Part shown: positions 1-12,526 of the stretch, piece by piece
How the letters are laid out: every line of letters begins with the position of its first letter
Position numbering within the stretch: the stretch's first letter is position 1
Origin: Eustoma russellianum
Lineage: Eukaryota; Streptophyta; Magnoliopsida; Gentianales; Gentianaceae
NCBI GenBank assembly: GCA_036186865.1
Contig: AP025071.1
Location: forward strand, 9,535,561-9,599,560
Length of the DNA: 64,000 nucleotides
Reading direction: 5' to 3'
The notes under the pieces: generated by a model
What the model saw: only the letters and a program-made list of their open reading frames with translations
Told to the model about the DNA's origin: nothing
Database searches by the model: none
Made by a program: the position numbers and the translations under genes

Positions 1-2710
1 AATATTTCTACCCCTAAACCGTGTATGCTAGGAAGGGGTTGAAGGAAGCATTACTTTGTTTCAACAAGTTTCAAGCAAGATCTAAGATCCAAGAAGGCAA
101 GTACACTATGAATACTCTTGACTTATGTGTGAAAGTATATGCTTGAATGTCTAGCTATTACTAAGATTTAATCTTAGATGGAAAATATTAAGCTTGAAGC
201 ATGAAAGTTTCGGATTCTTAAGCAAGGTGACTTGCATGTGTGAAATTCCCCCAAAGATAAGTTCTTTGCCTCCTTTGAATATGAATATGTTGTATATCTA
301 TGATAAATGAGGTAAAGTTTTTCTTTCTCACCATGAAAATGGGATGGTGGAGGAAGGAGATGTGGTTGAACAATATTTCAAGTGAAAGAATATGTTTTGG
401 GAGGTGAAAGATATATGGAAATTGTATGTTTGAATGTTCCATTGCTTGAGGTGCTATGTACATTAGGAAAATGAAATGAAGCCCCTTTTCATGTATAAGG
501 ACAGGCTGTTTGGGGGGTTAGGTAGTGCCTAAGTAAATTATGCTAAAGTAGACTTTATGATGTACAAAATATGCAATGTCAAATTGTGCCATGTGTTATT
601 TTCAAAACCGTTATTGAAGTGGTTGTATGTAGCTTTTAGAATTTATTAGAACCTGTAATGTTTATGTTAAAAGTATATTTGATGGTTAGTAAGCTATTTT
701 AGAAGGATATAGTGTAGTTGGTACACATTTAGCAAGAAAAGTGACAAACAGGAAAAATTAATGGAACAGGCCAGATTCATGTGACATTTGGTAAGACTCG
801 AAAATGGACCTTAGAAACATGCAAATGGGCCAATTTTTGGTAGGATACTATCCTTATGTGTTTATTAAATTTGTGAGTTTGAATTTTGGAAAAAGAACTT
901 GTGGTTTATTTATAATAAAATTTTTAGCAAAGGCTGGTCAGTCCAGATTCTGCATGTACCTATCTTTAGAAAAATAATTAGATGACCACCTTAGATCCCT
1001 TGGATGGCTCTGAAAGTTTTATGGAAAACACTTAAGACATAGGGGAACATGTTCGTGTCAATAAATCAACCTGGAACCACCATTTTAAGGGTTAACAACT
1101 GAGTTGAAGTTAACGGCACAAAACTGGAAAACAGGACAAAATTATGGCATGATGTTGTGAGGCCTTATTGTTTCGAGTTTGGGCTCATATATGTTATTGG
1201 GCTTATGAATATTACTTCTTGGTATGTCCATTATGTTTTCCAAGTATTGTCCCAAATTAAAAAAAATATTATGGGCTTGAAAGAAAAGCACAAGACGGGT
1301 ACTGTGCTGCTGGATTCAGCAGTACCCTGTTTTGGTAATTTAATGATTTGAGGGTTCTATTGTCTTATAACGCTACGAAATTTTTATGTCAAGTAGATAA
1401 GACTCCCCTAAGCATATGTATGTCATGGGATCATGAAAAATGGGCCGAAACTATGAGGTTTGAGGCTGCATGAACAGAACCTTAATTCTGGAAGTTTTTC
1501 CAGCTTAAGGAATAAGGCATGATGAGAATTACGTGATGCATCTAGTCATGAATTCCATGTTGCATGTCATACATTGCATCATCATCCTTTGCATAATTTA
1601 TGATACTGATTTTATGACAAAGAACGATGAAAAAGCACTTTCAAAGAAAAGATTACAGTTTTGAAAAGAACAATTTCCATTGGTACCATTTAATTCTGGC
1701 CAGCATAACCCGCTCCAGATCCGGAGTTAATTGATCTGTGGATGATTATGACCGTACAGACCCGGAGAGAATAGACCTGGTTATGATGATTATGACCGTT
1801 CAGGCCCGGAGAGAATAGACCTGATAATGATGATTTATGACCGTACAGGCCCGGAGAGAATAGACCTGACGACGATGATTGATGGTATGACCGTTTTCAG
1901 ATCCAGACATAATAGATCTGAAGAGAATGTTATGACCACCTCAGATCCAGATATAATAGATCTGAATACTCACTCCTCTCGTTTTATTTACGATGATGTT
2001 TTGAAAGAAATAATGAAAGAACTTGTCGCCATTTTTATCATGACGCATCGCATATGCATACGCATACATACTGCATTTTTGTATGGCTAGTTGAATAATT
2101 GATGTACTATCGCTTAGGCTATGATGATATGTTTTGATATTTCCGAAGTTAGGATCTAATGAGATTTCGTATCTCTTAAGTTATGATCCTATGTCCTTAC
2201 GAATGATGAAGTGAAAGTCAGATATGTGGCAAATCCAAACTTTTGGGGTTTGGTTCTTGTGTGTACTTTCCATTTAATTCATGATTATTTATGGTTTACT
2301 TGCTGTTGACGTTGTCACTCACCCTATATTTTTCCTCCCAGAGCCTGTAGGAAATAGAGTCGAATGGATCGAGGATGAGCCTAGGGTCCCCTATCCATAG
2401 GCGTGCGAGAGAGGATAGCTACAAGACTTAGTATGATGACTTATGATTGAAGAACTTATGATGGGATTTGAAGTTGGACATCTCTTTTACTTTGGTGGAC
2501 ATTGATGTAGACAATGTTTTGAATGTTCGACATGTTTTTATTTTAAAAGTTTTTATTCTGCCTCTATTTTGCTTACTTGATGATGTGTAAGCGGAAAAGT
2601 CCATATATTTTGTTATGGATGCCGATATGATATGAACCGACGCCCGGTACTCTCCGTAGTGAAGTACGGTGGGCGTACCGTACGCGGGCGAGCCGGTGCG
2701 GGGCGCTACA
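1..2710 (+). mobile_element. Right part of a long Ty3/gypsy-type LTR (solo or 3' LTR)
   Basis: This is non-coding sequence ending in GGGGCGCTACA at 2710. It can be followed by eye along the right two thirds of the complete solo LTR at 9531-13592, with shared blocks such as the end box around 2640-2710, the 'GTACACTAT' segment near 105 and the hairpin array near 1716-1965. No primer-binding site follows the end, so it is a solo LTR or the 3' LTR of a plus-oriented element whose body lies left of the window. It sits inside a minus-strand copia gag that resumes at 2711. Its 5-bp target duplication would be CGAGA (2711-2715), but the left copy is outside the window. Small ORFs inside it have no recognisable product. 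Confidence 0.8.
1716..1965 (+). repeat. Array of six short hairpin units inside the LTR
   Basis: Six units, each about 23-27 nt, share a purine-rich loop (CCGGAGAGAATAGA or CCAGANATAATA) between complementary arms. Clear stems are CAGATC/GATCTG at 1716-1738, TCAGG/CCTGA at 1800-1824, CAGG/CCTG at 1846-1868, TTCAGATC/GATCTGAA at 1896-1922 and TCAGATC/GATCTGA at 1941-1965. The unit at 1757-1779 has one mismatched pair. Arms differ between units while pairing is kept. The same design recurs at 12527-12760. Confidence 0.75.
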
Positions 2711-3990
2711 CGAGATTTGTGTTAGAAGATTCTAAAAATTCCCCGTCTTCAATTAAGCGTTTCTTTTATTTTGCAAGAGTCTTAGTAAACTTATGTAACT
2801 CAAGATATTGAACATACAAATCATTATAAGATGGTTCAGAATTAGAATTTACCTCACTGGATGCTTTGGATGCAAAGTATACTTGAACCGTTTCCTCTTC
2901 AGCTTCTTCACTTGCAGAGTCAGATGAATCACTCCATGTAGATGCTTTGAGGGCTCTTCTTGTACCCCCTTTTTTTAGGTTCTTAGACGGGTCTAGTTTT
3001 TGTCTATTCCTTATCACGGTTTTTGTTTATAGTTTTGTTTAAGTCCTTGTTTGGGAAATCATAAGAGATGTATCCAAGTCTTCCACAATCATAACACTTA
3101 AGATATTTATCATTATTCTTATTCCTATGGTTCTTAGATGAAGTAGGATTAGGTTTGTTTTTAAAAGACTTTCTCATAAACTTTCTTAATCCCTTAACAA
3201 ACAAGATTAGATCTTCATTATCAGAATCCATGTCACTGTCATCTACGCGATCAGAAGAAGTAGAGACTTATTCACTTGATTTAAAAGCTATGATCTTGCC
3301 TTGTTTAAAAGTTGATTTAGATTTTCTTAGAGTGAGTTTGTTTTCATATATCTTTAGAGATCCGATCGATTCTTCCATTTTTATTGACTTGGTTTCTTTA
3401 CTTTCTTCAATTGCAGTCACTTTAGGATCCCATTCAGATGGGAGGCTTCTCAAAAATTTCTGAACTTTTTCATGTGAAGAAAAATACTTTCCAAGAGACT
3501 AAAGAGAATCATAGATATTAATCAATCTCAAATCCATATCAACAATATATTCATTTGACAATAATTTAAAGGATTCAAGAGTGGACATAAGCATATTGTT
3601 CTTAGACTCTTTTACTTGACTAGTTCCTTCATGCTTCATTTCTGGACACTTCCACATCTCTTGAGCACTAGAGCAATTTGAGGCATAACTAGATTCACTT
3701 TTACTCAAACCATTTAAGAGAATTTCCATGGCTTTAGCATTCATACTCAACTTCTTTTTATCATCACTAGTATATTCTTGTTTAGGTTTTACAACCCCTA
3801 AAGCAACACCATCAACAATGGATATTTTAGATGGTACAAAAGGACCATTTTTTATTATAGACTATAGATCTATGTCAATATCCATTAAAAAAGTTCCATA
3901 CGAAGTTTCTATTGATTAAGGGACACACCATCAAAAAGTGGAGGCCTTTGGCTAGACGTATCTTCTTATTCGATTTTGTGGCTAGTGGAT
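2711..3990 (-). pseudogene. gag: SIRE-like Ty1/copia gag, broken
   Basis: This minus-strand reading is the capsid/nucleocapsid region of a Ty1/copia element. Fragments include a UBN2-type gag stretch with HEGTSQVKESK at 3499-3750, an acidic/serine-rich part with a zinc knuckle CYDCGRLGYISYDFP at 3004-3231, and a tail at 2766-3017. The knuckle should be C-x2-C-x4-H-x4-C; here His is Tyr and the last Cys is Phe, so it is not functional. Several frameshifts separate the fragments. A PBS lies just upstream in element orientation (4035-4046), fixing this as the start of the element. The gag is cut at 2711 by the long LTR occupying 1-2710, so pol is outside the window. SIRE/Maximus assignment rests on gag style and a large LTR and is an inference. 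Confidence 0.75.
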
Positions 3991-4034
3991 GCATCTCACA
4001 AAGATTATTGGATCTTTTCTTGTGAGTTAACCTC

Positions 4035-4046
4035 GCTCTGATACCA
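4035..4046 (-). other. Primer-binding site of the SIRE-like element
   Basis: On the minus strand it reads TGGTATCAGAGC, the complement of the initiator tRNA-Met 3' end. It lies two bases from the LTR end, as in many plant copia and gypsy elements. It priming minus-strand DNA synthesis is established for this motif. Confidence 0.9.
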
Positions 4047-4048
4047 CT

Positions 4049-6330
4049 TGTAGGAGCTGTATAGCACGACTAGAAGGAGGATTGAATAGTGAGTGTGGAA
4101 AAGTTGGTTTTTTTAAAAAAATGCACTTCTGAAAATTGATTCTATTATTAGACCCTATTTTTGAATAATTAAATGAATAGGTTCTGGACCTTCAAAGTTT
4201 GTGAAATTTTGTCATACTGTACATTAAGATGTTATCTATATTTCATAAATATTTGAGATCACAATTCAAAGTCTAAAACCCTGAAAAGCCGTTTTTGATT
4301 GAACCCTGTCAAATTAGTGAAAAACTTTCTCTTATAATGAAAAATTAATTCCCAATTACTCACAACTCCAAATGATCTGAAATTCTAATGAGATGTACAT
4401 TAAGATGTCTAGTTTAATGAGATGAAACATTTTTGCAAAATTTCTTTGGCAAGTATGTCAACCACGTTGATGTTCTCAACCTCTGTCAATCTGAAAATCA
4501 GATTGCACTAGACTCAGAACTTTAAACATTTGGATGACTTATACTTATCCAAATTCGATGAAACTTGTCTTAAATTAAACCTAAGACCTTTATCTATGTC
4601 TCTATAAAATTTGGTGATTTTAGAAAATCGTTTTCTTTTTTGTTTCATTTGTTTTTAAAACATTGTAAAAATAGTAGTGAAACCAAAATGCACAAAAGTA
4701 AGGACACAGAATTTTATGCTGGTTCGGTCAATGTAACCTACTCTAGTCTTCGAGGACACCTTCCTCGGTATTCACTAATCACCAAAGCCACCTTATAACA
4801 AGGATGGCTGGAATTATACACCAACTCCTTTAATGTCCAACCCTTTTACAACAATCACCAAAATCACCACCACCTCACCAATGAAGGCTTGATCACACCT
4901 TGATCAACCTTTTACAAGTATGGAATGTATGAGGGTGGTTTATATGAAGCCAATACACAATATGGAATGTATGTTTGATAGGCTTAAGGCTTTGAGCAAC
5001 AGAGGAAGATAAGAGATGAAGAGAATTCTTGCTTTTCACTTGATAGCTTGTAGAGTTTTTGTCACATTTGCATTTAATCTTCCTCCTCCTTTTTGTAGAA
5101 TAAACGACGCCCCCTAGGGCTTAGAAGAGTATTCAAAAATGTCTGGAACGCTCTTGGAAGATATCTTGTAAAGCCTTGCGACATACCTTGGCTTCTTTGG
5201 TGAAATATGATTGAACAAGTGATGTGTCTTCGTCTTGTTGTCAGTCTATAATTTGGTCTTCATTAAGCCACCTTGGAACTTAATATATGACATGGATAAT
5301 CATTAAAAATCTGAAAATAATTTGAATTTTGAATGTCTTGATTCCCATTCAACCATTAGTTTGATGTCTTCTCATTTTTGGAAGGATTTTATGTCTTGAG
5401 AGACATTCCAAAAATTCGCCCACTATGCTGAAATTTTCAACATTGTTTTTGAATTTTTTGAAATATTACCTTGTATATTTGATCGCCATAAATTTTTGAA
5501 TTCTTTTGTAGATCATTCTTCATCAATCATAGTGCAAGATAAGCTCTACCTAGGCTCCATGTAGGCACCAATCAGCCGCCCACTTCATGCACATATGTGC
5601 TAAAAATATTTTTGAATTTTGAATGAATAATAATGTAGCATCTTCATAAACATGGTAAATTTCAATCACCATTGAACCTTGTCTTCTAGAATACTCCAAA
5701 ATATGTCTTGAATGTGTAAAACATGTCTAGGTACATGCACAACGTGTCAAAATCATCCCCCTTTAGTATAGCCTAGAAATTTGAATTTTCTAATTCCGCC
5801 GATTGCATGATTTTTCTCCAATTGATCATGAACCCTTTAGACATGTAAAATGTGATATACGCCATATAGTACACAAACAAATGTATAATCTTAGCTCCAT
5901 ATAGTGTAGGGAAGTCGGCCATGGGGGTGTACAATTTTTTAACTTGAATTTCTAAGAGAATAAGGAAAATGGTGAACAATTGATATATGTAATTATGGTA
6001 TGATTTTTGGTCTTGAATATTTCATGTGGTGCACAAAATTTTGAGGTGCTTGGAGTGTATATTGGCTGGCCATCTTTGTACGATAAGTTTATGATGTGTC
6101 GGTGAAGGTTCGGCAGTCATTTGATGTGGCGATTTTTGGTTTACGAACTTTTGACGTGTCGATATATTTCTGAAAAACTGATGACATAGAATATATGACT
6201 TGGAATATCTTGGATATGTATGTACACATAAGATGACGTATATGATTGTTTGACGTTCATGACGTGTCTTTCTAATGCTGTGACAGCGACTACACACGAA
6301 CATACTTGGAGATCCAAACACGCTTAAAGT
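4049..6330 (-). mobile_element. SIRE-like copia 5' LTR, about 2.3 kb
   Basis: The LTR ends (element orientation) in ...CTCCTACA at 4049, next to the PBS. Its terminal 'CACTATTCAATCCTCC' region is the diverged partner of 'CACTATTCACCCCCCTC' near 45289. A long block around 6000-6200 matches 44210-44500, including 'CCGAACCTTCACCGACA' and 'GATGGCCAGCC', so both are copies of one LTR family in opposite orientation. The right limit is not sharp: homology fades and a T-run with LINE sequence begins near 6331-6345. No coding region is supported; ORFs on 5773-6423 are chance. Confidence 0.7.
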
Positions 6331-6344
6331 TTTTTTTTTTTGAA

Positions 6345-7075
6345 CATTACTGGCATTATACAACATGTTCCTCGCGAAGCCAATATGGTTGCACAACATA
6401 GCAGCATGTTCCCAGCCATGCAAGTCTTTATGTTGGATTCTTCTTTGCCCCCGGCAGCACGAGGATATTAATTCACGGATAAATCCATCACGACCTAGTG
6501 ACTATAGCCACAATTACCTATTGAGTTTATATTACATTGCAGATTCTCTATTTGGCGTTTCTTGCATGAATGTTGCCTGTATCTACATTGATACAGGCAA
6601 CAGGGGTCCTTGGAGTACAACGACCGATCCATGATTGCTTATCCCCTATATCGCCTGTGTTCCACAAGATGGAGGCAAACCCGGTATGATTTTACTATAT
6701 CTTGTTCATTTGACACACACTGCTATATATATTACAAACACTACCTAAGTTCCTTTTTTTATATCACATATACTGCAACGAATCATGAGAGCGAGGCAAC
6801 GATGCACTTCATCCGAGGCTTTTTGGCACACAAGCAGAATGGATTCATTACATTCTTTACACTATTATCTTTCTATTTAGATTGTGCAGGTTACTTTGCT
6901 TTTACGTTTATTGACTAAGAACCCTACAGGCTGATATGTAATGTTTAATTTCTTTTGGGAGAGTCTCTTGTAGATATAAGGCTTTGCATGTAACCACGGT
7001 ATTACTCTGCCATAAGCAAGGGTCATTGATTAATAAAACACTCAGACGGTGCCGTCCGTCCATCTATAAAAAAAG
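6345..7075 (+). mobile_element. 3' end of a 5'-truncated LINE
   Basis: The last ~120 bases (about 6957-7075) match the conserved LINE 3' end found at 35041-35157 and, reversed, at 28355-28480: a GGGAGAGTCTC box, 'GTAACCACGGTATT', 'ATTAATAAAACAC' and 'ACGGTGCCGTCCGTCC'. It ends in an A/TA-rich tail running into a short TA microsatellite. Upstream is LINE 3' untranslated sequence with a strong hairpin. No RNase H or RT coding remains. Open frames at 6365-6918 do not resemble the LINE proteins elsewhere in the window. Confidence 0.75.
6571..6602 (+). repeat. Perfect 13-bp hairpin in LINE 3' region
   Basis: Arms TGTTGCCTGTATC and GATACAGGCAACA are perfectly complementary, with a 6-nt loop TACATT. 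Analogous hairpins with different arms occur in other LINE 3' regions (35458-35488, 36845-36872, 37126-37155). Confidence 0.85.
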
Positions 7076-7110
7076 ATATATAAATAAATATATATATATA
7101 TATATCGTGT

Positions 7111-7889
7111 ATGTATATATGTGGTGTATAGAGGAACTTTCCATGTTGAGATTTGTTGAAGAATTGGCATTTTCAAAATATCTCCTTAAACACTTTATTT
7201 AATGAACTAGTTTAGTTCATTTAACTTGGCACCTAAAAATAGTGTAAATACAACAGATGTTTGTCATATGATTTAAGCCTTTACGCTTCATGGCACGTTA
7301 GTATAATATTGATATATATAAACATATAAGACATATTTATTATGCACACATATCACGTAATATTTAAATCATGTATTTTGAAATCATTTAAACCTTGATT
7401 TCTCAGCATAGCTGTCTGATGATTCAATGATTTAACCAAGGGAGGCAAAGGACCGCTAGTGTGATGAGACTTATCTAATGTCAAAAATAAAATAGCAGAA
7501 GTATAAAGGATACTTTCGGTCATGATCATTTAGTCGATGCTTTCAGCCTAGAAGCCTGTTAAAGAGGCGAACTTTTTGAAAGAGAGTATTCTAACCTATG
7601 TCTATTGGAATGCTTGATTGCTTGGATTGATAAAGTATCGCATGCTTTGTGTTTGTAGGCTAGGTTAGGGACCACTTTCTATATTTAACCGATAATTAAT
7701 TGCTTCCATTAAGGAATTATACTGATTTTCAATCAATCAGAACCAAATCTTATAATTAATGCAATCAATAAATGCAACACATCTAGCCAATAAAACGTAC
7801 ATATACATTTACCTATGTGATCTACATTAGTCATTTATTATTTACGAGATTCTTTCAATCAGTTACAACAAATGTAATTGATTCTTACA
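7111..7889 (-). mobile_element. Copia X 3' LTR, truncated
   Basis: In minus orientation the LTR begins TGTAAGAATCAATTAC at 7889, preceded by a purine tract (GAGGAAGAA). It matches the LTR starts at 27053 and 58487. Similarity to 27053-28140 runs through the whole segment down to about 7110, ending at a TA-rich stretch where the LINE 3' end abuts. The true LTR end was not seen. Confidence 0.75.
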
Positions 7890-8244
7890 TTCTTCCTCTT
7901 GGATCACATATCAATGCAAGATAACACATCGTAAATGACAAAACATTATGGTCATAACTTTATTGTCACTTAGATTTATTGACTACCAAACTTTAGATAG
8001 AAAATACAACAAACCAATCAAGGTGGTCATGCTTTAATGTCAAGCACTTTCTTCCAAGAACTACAATAGGTCCACATCTATGGACCAAATAGATCCCAAC
8101 AACTTTAAATACGTATACTCAAAGTTATCAAATGTCGAGACCAAAAAAGATCAAAGTACAACAAATCAAGGCATCTAAGGAGTCATATATCAGTAGCACT
8201 ATCCAAGAAAACTTTAACTGGCAACTCTTTAGTCATAGGATCAG

Positions 8245-9525
8245 CAAGTTGACTCCGTACTAATGTGTTCAATTTTTACTTCTCTTTCTGTAACATGATC
8301 CTTGACCGTCAAATACTTTATGTCGATATTTTTACTGCGACTCCCACTTTTATTATTTTTCGCAAAGAAAACCTCAGCTGAATTATCGTAAACAATCTTT
8401 ATGGGTCTACCAATTGTATCGACAATTTTTAGACCATTGATGAAATTTCTCATCTATAAAACCTGTGAATTAGCTTCTTAGCATGCACTAAACTCTGCCT
8501 CCATTGTGGATGAAGCAAAAATGAATTGCTTCTTACTCCTCCAAGATACAGCTCCTCTAACAAGAAGAAAAAATGTATCCAGAAGTAGATTTACTTGTAT
8601 CTGCACAACCAGAGTAATCAAAATCAGAATATCCGACTACTTTCAAATTCTCTACTCGTGTGTACATGAACTTATGATCTTTGGTTCCTTGTAAATATCT
8701 CAACAATCGCACCCTTTTAGCAGCTTTACAATGAGGTAACCTAAGGTTACATTGATATCTATCAAGCACTCTGACCACAAATACAATATCAGGTCTGGTA
8801 CAAACCAATGCATACATAAGGCTCCTAATAAGAGAGGCATATGGAATGCTTTTCACTTGATCCTGTTACATTTTTTGGGCATTGGTCCAAACTGAACTTT
8901 TGCCCTTTGACAATAGGTGATGGAATGGATGCACAATTCTGCACGCCGAATTTCTCAAGTACTCTTTGTTAATGTAGTCTTTTTGAGAAAGACCAAGTGT
9001 TGTACTTGTTCTATCTCTGTGAATGTCTACGCCAAGGACATAAGAGGCTTCACCCATATCCTTTGTATCAAAGTTCAAAGTGAGAATTGCTTAGTCTCAT
9101 AAAATAACTCAAGGTTACTGCTTACAACAGAATATCATCCACATATAGGACTAATAAATTATATTTGCTCCCACTAATCTGAAGTATATACATTGATCAA
9201 AAATGTTATCTATAAAACCAAATGAAGAGATTACCTCATAAAACCTAAGGTTTCATTTATGTGAAGCCAGTTTAAGCCTATGTATGGAGTTATTCAATAT
9301 GCAAACCAACTGATCATTATTAGAATTGTGAAAGCCTTCAGGTTGACGTATGCATACCTCTTCATCAAGAACTGCAATAAGAATATAGTTTTCACATCCA
9401 TTTAATGTAGCTCGAGATCAAAATGAGCTACTAATACAATTATTATTTGAAAGGATTCCTTCTTTGAGACTCGAGATAAGGTTTCATAATAACCAATGTA
9501 TTCTTTTTTAGTGAAACTTTTTACT
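8245..9525 (-). pseudogene. pol: Copia X pol: reverse transcriptase and RNase H, decayed
   Basis: Read on the minus strand this is the C-terminal half of a Ty1/copia polyprotein. Around 9420-9525 lies RT with 'HFDLELH' and 'MDVKT'. The catalytic box YVDDILL is near 9125-9145. 'GEASYVLGVDIHRD' follows at 8866-9078, then 'SLMYALVCTRPDI' and the RNase H motif at 8557-8856, and the RNase H end ('NKSGSRSKNIDIKYL') at 8241-8453. Many stops and frameshifts separate these. The reading continues across the solo LTR at 9531-13592 into 13598-14130, with codons joining cleanly if the LTR and one TSD are removed. The same family occurs at 45333-48053 and 57839-58130. Confidence 0.8.
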
Positions 9526-10039
9526 ACAAGTGTTGTAACCAATTAGGAACCCTTCTTACTTGCGATCTACTTAAGAGAATATGTGACAAGAATATGTCTG
9601 TAATTACAATTTATCGAGTCGATGATTTCGTTATGGAAAAGTAATACATACATATATAATTTCGAGCATGAATATTGGACCGTGAGGAGAGGCCCAATTC
9701 ACCCCCAAGTGCTTGGGAGGTTTCGGCCCTAAGGTTGGGAAAGGCCTTGATGGAATTTCTTAAGATGGTAAGGGGCATCTTCTAAGTAAGCCAATAAGCC
9801 ATTAAACAAGTATGGGTAATGGCAAAAAAAATTTTGGTTTCAACCCAACACCCATTTTCGGCCCTTAGCCAAAGAGGGCTCACACATTTTTCCTAATTAC
9901 TCATTTTAAAAAGAAAGAAGGAGAAAAGAAAATAAAATAAATAAGAAGAAGGGGGAAATTACCTTAATTAAGACATGTTGGGGTCATTAAAGACCCCAAC
10001 CGCCGAGTGTGAAGGGGAAAGCAAACCAAGGGAGAGACT

Positions 10040-10200
10040 TTTACTACACCATGGTTAAAGTAACCATAATTAAATAAAGTAACTAAGGTTAGTTCTAAAA
10101 GTAATCATGATTAGATTAAAGTAACTAAGGTTAATGATAAAGTAACCTTGGTTTACTAAAGTAACCAAGGTTACTCCCCTCAAGCTTACCATGGTAACCT
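10040..10200. repeat. Cluster of short AT/GC palindromes in the solo LTR
   Basis: A series of near-palindromes related to TAACCAAGGTTA sits within 160 bp. Examples are GTAATCATGATTA, GTAACCTTGGTTTAC, GTAACCAAGGTTAC and TTACCATGGTAA, separated by A-rich spacers with AAAGTAA. The outer pair at position five is C:G in most units and T:A in one, so pairing is kept despite the change. Confidence 0.65.
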
Positions 10201-12526
10201 TAACCCTCTTACACCCCTCCCCCAACGGCTAAAACATAGCCAAAAGAGAGAATTCCCTCCAAAAACCACACTTGAGAATTCTCGAAACATTTCTAAACAC
10301 TCAAAGGACTTCTAGTGCAAGAGGAGTTTATTCTCTTCCTTTCTCTACAAACCACACGGCCAAAGGAGCAACCAAGAAGGTCTAGGTTCTTCCAAGACTA
10401 AGGGGTATTAGGTAAGCATTTCTAACCTTCTTGAGAAGATATTTACATTTTCATAAGAGGAAACTTATGGTGCTATTTTCTTGCTCATGACCGTGACCTT
10501 CAAGGTCACTAAGCTTAACAAGTCTCATACTTTTGTGGATCCTAGTTTTGAGAGGCTTGAATACCACTCAAACTCCATTTTGGTAAGTCCATCTAGCCCT
10601 TACTAAGTGTATATTTTAATTAAGGATGTAAACTAACCATTTACCTCTTTTCCTTTCCACCACCGTGGGATACATGCATAAAAGAGGAGAAAGGTTTCAA
10701 CTTTCTATACATCTTTCAAGAGGAGTAAGTTGAAAAGGCAAGTACACTATACTTTTTGTGGCTTGAATGTGAAAGTTCTTGCATGAATATCTAGAAAACT
10801 TTAAGATTCAATCCTAGATGTGAAATGCTAAGCCTTAATGCATGAAACTTTCGGCCTAGGGGTTAAGTGGTGTGTATGTGTAAGTTTTTGCTTAAAGGTG
10901 GATTCTTTATTGGTTTTAAGCACTATTATGTGATAATCCAAGATGAACATGCTAAAGATCCCTTCTTTCCATGGATAGGGCATACGGTGGAAGGGGTTAA
11001 AAGAAATAGGGGTAGTTTTTGCATGAAGTGATGAGATGTGGGCTAAGATGTGAACAACATTTACGCTTTTGTATGTTAAGCTTAGTATGATCATTATGGA
11101 TATGTTATTTGGCCTTGCATGTACATAAACGGGCTGGGGTTCGTGTGCACCAAACTTGACTAAGGGTTGTTTAAGTGGGAATATGGTGAGTATGGGCAAG
11201 AAGTGATGTATGTGGCGCACAAGCTGTTTTGTAATGATTTGTGTATGATGCCTGTAGCGTGATTGAATCTGTAAATTTCCCATGAAAAAGGTAAGTTTGA
11301 AGTTTAATACAGTTTTTATGACAAACAATGAAATTTAGGGCCATTTAGGAAGGAAACATGACAAGCTATGAAATTTACTGGAGCATGGCAGATTTTAGGC
11401 TGTTTTGTGAGACCGAAAAGAGACCGTAGGGACCTTCAATTTAGTTGATTTTTGGTGTGACACTAGCCTTATGTGTATATTAGATATGAGAGTTGGAATT
11501 TCTATAAAAGGAGTTGTGGTTTGTCCTTAATGAAATTTTTAGTAAGAGTTGGTAAAACAGAAGTACTGGAGCAGGACAGTTTTATGTGACCTGTTTAACG
11601 ACCTGAAAATGAACCTTAGGAAGGCCCAAATTGACTAGTTTTTGGCATGATGATAGTTTGACGTGTGTATGACATCTGTGAGTTAGAATTTTAGTAAAAC
11701 GAGTTGTGGTTTGGTGACAATGAAATTCGTGGTAAAACTGGTCATTTCAGGTTCAGCATGTACTTAGCTGGGAGAAAGTAATTAGTTGACCCCCTCAAAC
11801 TTATTGGAATGCCTTGTAATTTTTATGGTAATTACCTAAGGCATATATGTACATTTTCATGTAAAGAAACCAGCATAAAACCACTATTTTGATGATTAAC
11901 AACTGAGTTGCAGTTAGTTGTACAAAACTGGAAAACAGGACAGTTTAATGTCTTAAGTTGTAAGGCTTTGCTCTTGCTCTTGCTCATTAAAGCTTGAATG
12001 TGATGTTTGGCCCTATGAATATCGTTCCTAGGTGAGTTAGCTATGTTTTTCAGGTGATGGATTAAAATGAATAAGGTTTTATGACCCATAAAACTGAGGA
12101 AAAGCGGTACTGCCCTGCTGATTTCAGCAGTACCATTGATGATAGTATGATGTTTTGAGGTCGTTAGACTTTTCAGATTGTTACGAAATTTTTATGGTAT
12201 GTGTCTGATACTTCATTATGCATGTGTATGGCATGAACTTATGAAAATGAGCACGAAATGATTAGCACGAGGCTGTATGAACAGAATGTGATTGCTGTAC
12301 AGTTTTTCCAGCTTAAATAACAAGTATGTGCATGCATGTTATGATGTATTTGTTCACGAGTCGCATAGTGCATGTCACACATTGCATCATCGTCATTTAC
12401 ATGATTCATAGAACTGAATTTATGAGAAAGAAAGATAAAAAGCGTTTTTAAAGAAAAGATTCTGTTTTAAAAGAACGCTTCCCACCGGTACCGTGTGTAT
12501 ATGTTCCTGGCCAGTAAGGACCTGCC

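Noticed and set aside
4033..4048. Possible tRNA gene fragment
   Set aside because: Only the 12-nt tRNA-Met complement is present; it is the primer-binding site of an LTR retrotransposon.
10828..11328. 166-codon open frame on the minus strand of the solo LTR
   Set aside because: No recognisable motif; lies in LTR sequence and is broken in the homologous LTR at 1-2710.
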